Of a stretch of DNA of 64,000 nucleotides, positions 19,255 through 25,977 are shown one piece after another. This DNA comes from Spirosoma sp. 48-14 (GTDB lineage Bacteria > Bacteroidota > Bacteroidia > Cytophagales > Spirosomataceae), in the NCBI RefSeq assembly GCF_001898575.1, contig NZ_MKUD01000027.1:1-64000 (forward strand), in the 5' to 3' direction. Every line of letters starts with the position of its first letter. Position 1 is the first letter of the stretch. Both the position numbers and the translations under genes were made by a program. A model generated the notes under the pieces. It saw nothing but the letters and a program-made list of their open reading frames with translations, searched no databases and was not told the DNA's origin.

Positions 19255-20030
19255 TACTTTTTATTGGCTAAGTGCTTGGCAAGCAGATTCAACGTATGTT
19301 CCAGGGCTTTGGTATCGCTCCATTCGTCGTGTCCGGGGATAACGATACGGGCTTTGCCAAATTTTGTCATCACATTCCGGATGGAGTTTCCCCACTCGGC
19401 CAGATTGGCGTCACCAAGAAAGCCCATGCCAAAGGCGCCGACACTTTTCACTAAACAGCCACCATGCAGAATCCGCTGGTTGGGCAGATAAACCACGATG
19501 TTGTCGCTCGTATGGCCTTCACCCGGAAAGTAGCAGCGAATCGGTTCTCCACCAATGGTAAACGTCGTGTCGGATGGTAAAATGCCTTCCGGTGATGGGT
19601 AACCTTCTTTAATCGAGTTTTTTGCGGTCAGTGGCGTACTGACAACCCGTACGCCCGCCCGTTGAAGGGCACCCGTACCGCCCACGCGATCGCCGTGTGC
19701 GTGCGTAGCAATGCATAGCCGCACAGGTTTGTGTAAATTATCCTTTACCCACTGAAGGATTTGCTGGGTGTTATCGGCGATTGAATCTGTATCCCAACCC
19801 GTATCGACAAGCACAACCCCATCCTTCGTGTTAATGATCAGTCCGTTGGAAGGTACCGCTTCGTTTTGATAAAGGCCGTAGGTGATATGAACATACACCT
19901 TATCGTTGAGGGGGACAACCTTCAGTTTAGGCTTCTGTACCGATTGAGCGAAGGAAGAGTAAGGGAGCAGGGCTACTAACAGCAGAAAAAGAACAGGCAT
20001 TGGAAAACGGGCTGGGTTTGTTTCGTACAT
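19254..20030 (-). CDS. Subclass B1 metallo-beta-lactamase
   Basis: 258 residues from the ATG at 20030, chosen because earlier starts (to 20072) fall inside a stem-loop. A signal peptide is present (MPVLFLLLVALLPYSSFAQ). All six B1 zinc ligands can be seen: His110, His112 and Asp114 in THAHGDRVGG, His173 in GEGHTSDN, Cys192 in LHGGCLVKS and His234 in IPGHDEW. Lys195 matches the conserved substrate-binding Lys. The loop usually reading GNLGDA is GFLGDA here, losing the common Asn. B1 enzymes open beta-lactam rings with one or two Zn ions in the periplasm. It sits among nucleoside-catabolism genes, so a different native substrate is possible. Confidence 0.9.
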   Translation of the reverse strand: MYETNPARFPMPVLFLLLVALLPYSSFAQSVQKPKLKVVPLNDKVYVHITYGLYQNEAVPSNGLIINTKDGVVLVDTGWDTDSIADNTQQILQWVKDNLHKPVRLCIATHAHGDRVGGTGALQRAGVRVVSTPLTAKNSIKEGYPSPEGILPSDTTFTIGGEPIRCYFPGEGHTSDNIVVYLPNQRILHGGCLVKSVGAFGMGFLGDANLAEWGNSIRNVMTKFGKARIVIPGHDEWSDTKALEHTLNLLAKHLANKK

Positions 20031-20032
20031 AA

Positions 20033-20086
20033 AACGCAGATTGTTATGATCTGTGTGAATCAGAGTCATCATAAAAATCTGCGTTC
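20033..20086 (-). other. Intercistronic stem-loop between NUP and metallo-beta-lactamase genes
   Basis: An 18-bp inverted repeat (20033-20050 with 20069-20086, one mismatch) runs from the stop codon of the permease-family gene to just before the ATG at 20030. It could be an mRNA-stability or attenuation element setting the relative expression of the two genes. Confidence 0.65.
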
Positions 20087-21150
20087 TATTTATTTTCGGA
20101 TGGAATTGTGCGTTGATACGTGTTCCAGTTGCTAATTAGTTTATCGACAACAACGACTCCTGTTCGGTAGGCGGCTTCCAGAGCGGGAATGTAGGCCGTG
20201 TAACGTTCGCCGACGGCTTTGCCACCGTTGGTCAGGTTCTGGGCGGCTGTTACGCCCGAAGGCTGCATGGTGTAATTGCTGGCTGTTCGGAGGACCATGT
20301 ACCGGCTAATGTCGGCTTTCCCCGCTTTGGTGAGCCATTGCAACGACTGGCCAGTGCCCGTATCTTCCATCGCTGAGGTAACGAAATTGCCCTTGCCACC
20401 CGTCCAGTAGCTGACCCATTGGTTTGCCCAATCGTTGAGGTATTTGCCGTGCCAGAAGGTCATGGCCGCTATATGGTCACCCATCATCACGCGCGGAGGT
20501 TTTTGGGCTTCGGGGAAATCGCGGTAAGCTGACCGCATTTTCTGAAGGGTTTCACTGTCATCAAGCTTAACCGCTTTGGTGAGACCATACGCCCATTTTG
20601 CCAGGTCTGGATTCAGATGATAAGCTACCTGAAAATCATTTTCCTGTACGGGTTCTTCGTAAGGCTTGGCCCGGCGTAGAGGCAGATACCCCGTTGACCA
20701 GTCGCTGGGGATTTCACGGGGATCGATCTCATGCGCCAGATCGCCATCGACCAGCCACTCTGCCCAGACAGCCGATCCTGCCGAACCATCGTTCGGGTCG
20801 ATACCGGAGATGCCTGCTACCAGCCAGTATGCCTTTGAGAGATCGAATCGAGGGTCCATACCCAGCGCCATGATGGAGGCTGCCGAACGGGCCGTGCCCA
20901 TGCCTGTGCAAATACCCAGCACCTGTTTGTCAGGATTATAGCGCAGATCGCGATAGCCTTGGGGAAACGGAATCGTTTGCGAAAGCGGAAGCCGCTCGAC
21001 CCAGTATTGAAATTCGCCAGGGCGGTCGCCGGTGTCTGCTCCAATTTCGAACATGGTAACGACCACCACCCGAACCGGGATGCGATTCGTCGACTGGGCA
21101 AAGGTCGGTATACTACCGATCAACAATAAAGACAAAAGAAGGTGTTTCAT
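20086..21150 (-). CDS. Purine nucleoside permease (NUP) family protein
   Basis: 354 residues from the ATG at 21150 (a TTG two codons earlier is less likely), beginning with a signal peptide (LLLSLLLIGSIPTFAQS). The core shows the NUP family signature: VVVVTMFEIGADTGDRPGEFQYW, a CTGMGTARSAASIMALG segment and WLVAGISGIDPNDGSAGSA. The fold is that of nucleoside phosphorylases rather than a membrane channel, despite the name from the Candida protein. It probably binds or processes nucleosides in the periplasm. It precedes the metallo-beta-lactamase and nucleoside hydrolase genes in one run. Confidence 0.9.
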   Translation of the reverse strand: MKHLLLSLLLIGSIPTFAQSTNRIPVRVVVVTMFEIGADTGDRPGEFQYWVERLPLSQTIPFPQGYRDLRYNPDKQVLGICTGMGTARSAASIMALGMDPRFDLSKAYWLVAGISGIDPNDGSAGSAVWAEWLVDGDLAHEIDPREIPSDWSTGYLPLRRAKPYEEPVQENDFQVAYHLNPDLAKWAYGLTKAVKLDDSETLQKMRSAYRDFPEAQKPPRVMMGDHIAAMTFWHGKYLNDWANQWVSYWTGGKGNFVTSAMEDTGTGQSLQWLTKAGKADISRYMVLRTASNYTMQPSGVTAAQNLTNGGKAVGERYTAYIPALEAAYRTGVVVVDKLISNWNTYQRTIPSENK

Positions 21151-21208
21151 GGGCAACGATTACTGGTTGTCCTTTCGACCGAAGGGACAAAAACTAGGAT
21201 GTTTCTTT

Positions 21209-23125
21209 TCAGGGATTTAGGACGCCGATTTTTAGGTAGCTATTTTCATGATAAATCCGGTGTGTAGCTTTCTGGTAGTCCGATTCTTTAGCTGTGAAGA
21301 TGTTCACGAATTTCTGCGGATTGCGGTCGGCCAGCGGGAAACAGCTACTTTGGATCTGCACCATCAGTCGATGCCCTTTTTTGAATGTATGCAGAACATC
21401 CTGTAACTCGATAGTTACCAGCGACGGTTTGTTGGGAACAAAAGGCTCGGGTTTGCTGATGTTGTTTCGATATTTACCCCGCATGATTTCACTTCGAACG
21501 AGCTGCTGATAATCACCATACACCACATCTTTCTTCTGTGGATTCTGCTGAGGAGCATCAGACGGGTACACGTCAATCACTTTTACCATCCAGTCGGCAT
21601 CAGTTCCTGTGGTCGAAACGGTCAGTTGCGCCAGAATAGGCCCTGCCAGGGTCAGATCGTCGGTCAGTACGTCGGTCTGAAAAGTCAATACGTCAGGTCG
21701 TGACGACGCGAATCGTTGATCGTCAACCATATAATCGGCAGAAAACCCGTCGTTGATTTTACTGGCAAACGGCACTGGATGCGCTGGATCAGACAGAAAT
21801 TCAGAAAAAGTTGCCCCAGTTGATGAAGGTGAAAAGCCCAGCCTGCCTCCAGCCTGTAAATAGAGTTGTTTGTGCTCCGTTCCTTTGGGCGGATAGGCGT
21901 CGAACGTCCGCCAGCGGTTGGTGCCTGTTTCAAATAATGTCGCTTCGGGCAGACCCAGCGGAGTTGTTTCGTTGAAGAGATAGTGTTTGAAGAACTTCGC
22001 TTCGATGTTCTGCTGGTAATACGGTGACGTAGCCGAGCCAAAATCCAGATCATTGAGTGTCTGCCCCGACGGTCCCGACCAGCCTCCATGTACCCAGGGC
22101 CCAACGACGAAGATGTTCTGAATAGCTGGATTCTGCTTTTCAATGGCTTTGTAGGTGTTGAACGTACCATACAAATCCTGCTCGTCGTACCAGCCACCGA
22201 CCACCATTACCGCATGTTTGATGCCTTTCAGGTGGGGCAGAATATTCCGCTTTTTCCAGTGGTCATCGTAATCGGGATGCTGGAAATTCTCGTAGTAATA
22301 CTTGTTCCGTCCTTTGAAATAATTGCTCTCCGAGTTGGTTGTCGGCCCCATGTTCAGGTAAAAATGGTAGCCGTCCGGGTCGTTGATTTCGAACAATAGG
22401 GGCGGGTTTTGTTTGGTCGGTTGCTTATGTTCCTGAAAATAAGGGTAAAAGCTAAAGTTGGCCGCAATCTGAAAAGCACCATTATGGAATGCATCATCGC
22501 GCCAGAGGTCGGCCATGGGCGCCTGCGGAGACGAGGCTTTCAGCGCCGGATGACCTGATACTGAACCTGCTGAGGTAAAGAAGCCCGGATAGCTGATGCC
22601 CCATTGCCCCACATTTCCGTTATGACTCGGGAGGTTTTTGAGCAACCAGTCAATGGTATCGTACGTGTCCGTCGATTCATCGTGGTCTTCCTTCGATTTT
22701 TTTACGGCCACATGGGGCGTCATTTCGACAAACGTACCTTCCGACGCCCAGCGTCCCCGAACGTCCTGGTACACAACAATATAGTTGTCGCGCAGCATAA
22801 ACGGATTCGGCCCTACCCGGCGCCGGAATTTATCGGTTCCGTAGGGCTGACAACTATAGGGCGTCCGCTGCATGATGATCGGATGTTTTACCGACTGGTC
22901 TTTGGGCGCGTAGACCTGCGTGAACAGTTTGGTGCCATCGCGCATAGGGACCATAAACTCCGCTTTGGTGTAGTTTTCACGCACATAGGCCGAATCCTGA
23001 GTGGGCGAATAAGGATAGGGCTGGGCTGAGATTTGGGTTGCTGGTGGATTCGATTGCGCAAGGGCAAGAGCCGGAATCAGCAGCAGGCAGGCAAGGTATA
23101 GTTTCACTGCGTTGACGAAATTCAT
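21209..23125 (-). CDS. Secreted CocE/NonD family hydrolase (S15; alpha-amino acid ester hydrolase-like)
   Basis: 638 residues from the ATG at 23125 (a GTG three codons earlier is possible). There is a signal peptide (LACLLLIPALALAQS), then an alpha/beta hydrolase with the nucleophile Ser178 in GISYPG, the Tyr-containing TPYSCQPYG and QDVRGRWASEG segments, and a C-terminal jelly-roll X-Pro dipeptidyl-peptidase domain (about 390-638). Relatives include X-Pro dipeptidyl peptidases, glutaryl-7-ACA acylases and alpha-amino acid ester hydrolases that act on beta-lactam side chains. Fifty-eight bases separate it from the NUP gene, so it may head the operon. Confidence 0.9.
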   Translation of the reverse strand: MNFVNAVKLYLACLLLIPALALAQSNPPATQISAQPYPYSPTQDSAYVRENYTKAEFMVPMRDGTKLFTQVYAPKDQSVKHPIIMQRTPYSCQPYGTDKFRRRVGPNPFMLRDNYIVVYQDVRGRWASEGTFVEMTPHVAVKKSKEDHDESTDTYDTIDWLLKNLPSHNGNVGQWGISYPGFFTSAGSVSGHPALKASSPQAPMADLWRDDAFHNGAFQIAANFSFYPYFQEHKQPTKQNPPLLFEINDPDGYHFYLNMGPTTNSESNYFKGRNKYYYENFQHPDYDDHWKKRNILPHLKGIKHAVMVVGGWYDEQDLYGTFNTYKAIEKQNPAIQNIFVVGPWVHGGWSGPSGQTLNDLDFGSATSPYYQQNIEAKFFKHYLFNETTPLGLPEATLFETGTNRWRTFDAYPPKGTEHKQLYLQAGGRLGFSPSSTGATFSEFLSDPAHPVPFASKINDGFSADYMVDDQRFASSRPDVLTFQTDVLTDDLTLAGPILAQLTVSTTGTDADWMVKVIDVYPSDAPQQNPQKKDVVYGDYQQLVRSEIMRGKYRNNISKPEPFVPNKPSLVTIELQDVLHTFKKGHRLMVQIQSSCFPLADRNPQKFVNIFTAKESDYQKATHRIYHENSYLKIGVLNP

Positions 23126-23198
23126 TTTCGGCACAAATTAGCGTTAAATTGCATCAGGTAGGCTGTGTGGTACGCAAAAAACAGCCTGATTTTGTCGT

Positions 23199-23624
23199 AT
23201 GAAACGGACTGTTTTGCTCTACAGTCTTGCTCTGGCTGGTTTGATTGTTCTGCTAAAAATGCTGGAGTATCGTTTTCTTGTTCAGACGCTGTCGCTCGAG
23301 ATTTATCTGGGTATTGTGGCTATACTGTTCACTGTACTGGGCATATGGGCTGGACAAAAGATTACGCGTACCAAAACCGTGTTGGTTACTCAGTCGGCGT
23401 TTCAGTTCGATCCGGCCTTACTAACGAAAACGGGTATCAGCAAACGGGAGTATGAAGTGCTGGAGTTAATGGCGCGTGGCCTTTCGAATCAGGAGATTGC
23501 CGATACACTTTTTGTCTCGCTCAATACAGTCAAAACGCATACGTCGAACGTATTTCTCAAACTGGATGCGAAACGTCGAACTCAGGCTATCCAGAAAGCT
23601 AAGGAACTTCGGCTGATTCCCTAG
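23199..23624 (+). CDS. Membrane-tethered LuxR-type HTH regulator
   Basis: 141 residues. Two hydrophobic segments (about 5-22 and 34-51) are followed by a LuxR/GerE helix-turn-helix: ISKREYEVLELMARGLSNQE then TVKTHTSNVFLKLDAKRRTQ. There is no receiver or sensor domain, so the DNA-binding domain appears to be fixed to the inner membrane. A DUF4199 membrane protein follows about 100 bases downstream on the same strand, a pairing that suggests a functional link (inference). It is divergent from the S15 hydrolase gene, 73 bases away, and could regulate that operon. Confidence 0.9.
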   Translation: MKRTVLLYSLALAGLIVLLKMLEYRFLVQTLSLEIYLGIVAILFTVLGIWAGQKITRTKTVLVTQSAFQFDPALLTKTGISKREYEVLELMARGLSNQEIADTLFVSLNTVKTHTSNVFLKLDAKRRTQAIQKAKELRLIP

Positions 23625-23721
23625 TCCATTCGGGTGATTTTAAGACACGGATCGACAAATCATACGTTCGGGTGAGGCCGATTTGCAGGCGTTGGACTTG
23701 TTTTGATGCAAAAAAACAATC

Positions 23722-24255
23722 ATGAAAAAAATCGTTCTGACTTACGGCCTGATTGCCGGTACCCTTGTAGGCAGCATGTTTATGCTTACGTATCCGCTCT
23801 GGCGGAATGGTACGATCACCTTCGATAATAGCATGTGGGTAGGCTATGCCACCATGGTCATTGCCTTATCGCTAATTTTCTTCGGAATCAAATCGTACCG
23901 CGATAATTACCTTGGGGGAGCCATTCCATTTGGAACAGCCTTTAAAGTGGGTATACTGATCACCCTGATAGCTTCCCTGTTGTATTGCATCGCCTGGGAA
24001 ATCTGCTACAACACAATCTTTACGGATTTTATGGAGGTGACTGCTGAGTACAAACAAAAGGATCTGAAGAATAGTGGTGCTTCTGAACAGGAAATAGCCA
24101 GAACAATGGCAGATTTTCAACGAATGGCCGAGTCGTATAAAAACCCACTTATCCGTTTTGGTATGACCTTTCTGGAGATCTTTCCAGTTGGCCTGCTTAT
24201 CACGCTCCTGAGTGCCTCGCTTTTGAAAAAGAAGGCGTTTTTGCCAACGGAATAA
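23722..24255 (+). CDS. DUF4199 family membrane protein
   Basis: 177 residues with four predicted membrane helices (about 5-22, 37-54, 73-95 and 140-168), an amphipathic stretch rich in Lys and Glu between helices 3 and 4, and the family's FGIKSYRDNYLGGAIPFGTA motif. DUF4199 proteins are common in Bacteroidota and have no known function. The gene follows a tethered LuxR regulator and has its own ATG preceded by an A-rich leader. Confidence 0.88.
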   Translation: MKKIVLTYGLIAGTLVGSMFMLTYPLWRNGTITFDNSMWVGYATMVIALSLIFFGIKSYRDNYLGGAIPFGTAFKVGILITLIASLLYCIAWEICYNTIFTDFMEVTAEYKQKDLKNSGASEQEIARTMADFQRMAESYKNPLIRFGMTFLEIFPVGLLITLLSASLLKKKAFLPTE

Positions 24256-24334
24256 TTGATTTATCGGCCTTTAAAGACAGATACAAAGAGCAAATGGGCG
24301 AGCTAGCAAAGGAGCTTACGTTTATATTCGATCT

Positions 24335-24712
24335 ATGAAAAAAGTAACGGGAATAGGGGGCATCTTCTTTAAATGCGATGACCCGCAAAAAATGAAAGAC
24401 TGGTATGCCCAACATTTGGGATTACCAATGGATGCCTATGGTACTACGTTCAAATGGCGCGATACCGACGATCCCACCAAAGAAGGAACAACCGCTTGGG
24501 GCGCTTTTGACAAAAACACGACCTACTTTGAGCCCTCCAAAAAGGATTTTATGATCAATTACCGGGTCGAGAATATCGAAGAACTGGTGGAGGATCTAAA
24601 ACGGAATGGCGTAGTCATACTGGATGAAATAGCTGTGTATGACTACGGGAAGTTCGTCCATATCCTCGACCCCGAAGGGAATAGCATTGAACTCTGGGAA
24701 GACCTTGGTTAG
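24335..24712 (+). CDS. VOC family (glyoxalase/bleomycin-resistance-like) protein
   Basis: 125 residues beginning GIGGIFFKCDDPQKMKDWY and ending KFVHILDPEGNSIELWE, the two half-motifs that bracket a VOC-fold protein. The C-terminal Glu in NSIELW is the usual metal ligand. Substrate unknown. It is the last plus-strand gene before a convergent pseudogene, whose stop is only seven bases away. Confidence 0.9.
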   Translation: MKKVTGIGGIFFKCDDPQKMKDWYAQHLGLPMDAYGTTFKWRDTDDPTKEGTTAWGAFDKNTTYFEPSKKDFMINYRVENIEELVEDLKRNGVVILDEIAVYDYGKFVHILDPEGNSIELWEDLG

Positions 24713-24718
24713 CCTAAC

Positions 24719-25177
24719 TTACCGTGAATGCTTCATTTTGCTATGGTCAGGTTTGTTGGCCATCTTAGCTTGAAAGCAATGGAGGGCACAGGCGTTGGCT
24801 TTCATACTTTCGTGGACGTTGCCGACAATTTTGCCTTTGTCATCCAAAATGTCGCAGGTTTTGTCCGATTTGTCTTTGATGGTAAATAGCAACTCACCGT
24901 TTTCGTCGAGGTAGCTTTTACCATCTTTGCCAATTCGGCCCATTTTTTTATTCGTCTTGGCATCGACCAGATTTCCCTGCCCATCGACAAAGGCTAATTT
25001 TTTACCCTTGTTATCCAGGATCATTCGATCTTTGGTTACCAGGCCGATTTTCTGGCCTTGTTCGTTGGTGACTTCCCCGGTTTGGGCAATGTGTTTGTAA
25101 TTCTAGACCTGGGCCAGGCCGATGTGAGATAGGGTGAATAAGCCCACTTGTAGCGTAAGGAGTTTGATCGTTTTCAT
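24719..25177 (-). pseudogene. Small secreted repeat protein interrupted by an amber codon
   Basis: From the ATG at 25177 the frame reads a good signal peptide (MKTIKLLTLQVGLF, then SHIGLAQV), meets TAG at codon 25 (25105-25103), and then continues open for 127 more codons in the same frame to a stop at 24719. The part after the stop has degenerate repeats of about 25 residues, such as GEVTNEQGQKIGLVTKD and GKDGKSYLDENGELLFT, and two Cys near the end (NACALHC). A single CAG to TAG change at a Gln would explain it. The downstream ATG at 25024 could give only a signal-less fragment. Either a recent pseudogene or a sequencing error. Family not recognised. Confidence 0.75.
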
Positions 25178-25374
25178 GATTGATAGACCGTATGTGAAAA
25201 ATGATTGTTGACTGGAGCGCCCGAAGAGACGTTTTCTTTCCTGTATTGGATTCCTGACAAAAGTGGACGATCAGAAATTGATAGAAACTGATACTGGTCA
25301 GCCTGCTCAATGACTTCTATTGAGCTGAGGGCTTTTGAAAAGGCTTTTAAACGCTCCCAAAGGGCGTAGTTCAG

Positions 25375-25465
25375 ATGACCACTAGATTAAATTCACAGTT
25401 TCGTAACGATCTGGCCGAACTAAAAAGGGTATTAGAACTAGACTCTAAAGTTGTCGACAGATCAG
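25375..25465 (+). pseudogene. Possible truncated 5' end of an RsbW-like ATPase gene
   Basis: The first 30 codons (LNSQFRNDLAELKRVLEL) resemble the opening of anti-sigma-factor/histidine-kinase-like ATPases of the RsbW type. After that the frame runs into a palindromic repeat at 25469-25546 and no ATPase motifs follow. It may be a remnant cut by the repeat, or chance similarity. Confidence 0.25.
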
Positions 25466-25468
25466 CTT

Positions 25469-25546
25469 GCTTCATCCCTAAATCTCCTGAAGGGGGCTTT
25501 GTCTACCAGGGGGCTCAGTCCCCTTCAGGGGATTTAGGGGTGAAGC
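25469..25546. repeat. Palindromic repeat with 30-bp arms
   Basis: Arms at 25469-25498 and 25517-25546 pair with few mismatches around an 18-base loop. The core words CCCTAAATC and CCTTCAGGGG look like a short intergenic repeat found in several copies in Bacteroidota genomes (from memory, to be checked). This is the only copy noticed here. Confidence 0.7.
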
Positions 25547-25977
25547 AAACCTTTACTAGTAAACGTCTGCGAATAGCTTAGAAATCAGCCAGGAATGAGG
25601 AGCCAGATAGGTGCCTGCCTTGTCTTTATTCTGGTTCTTTATTGTACTCTCTTTATAAAGAACGGGCTTTTATAAAGAGCTGTTTGGATTTGAATTGTCA
25701 TTCCTTAACTTGCCTATTAACACACCCTCACGGCTTCAGATAGCGCCTGTTTATCAGACGGTTGCTTCGTGAATTGATGGATAATTTGCGGAAGAATCAC
25801 GCATTCGCGTGCTTACAGTTTCAATAAGTCGATGGAAAGGTTAACGGGCTGAATGAACAGTCCTGCCTAAACCTGATACGAGTCAGTTTGGCCTTTTGGC
25901 GGATTGACCGGCTGGCTATTGCCTGCTTCGACAAATGGGGAGCATTGATTTTTCTTAACTATATAACCTGACTATTC
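25547..25977. other. Gene-free stretch upstream of the propeller-amidohydrolase gene
   Basis: No convincing coding frame was seen on either strand. A small hairpin (CTCTTTATA at 25649 with TATAAAGAG to 25679) is the only clear structure. The last 60 bases are presumably the promoter region of the next gene, but no good TAnnTTTG match stands out. Confidence 0.6.
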
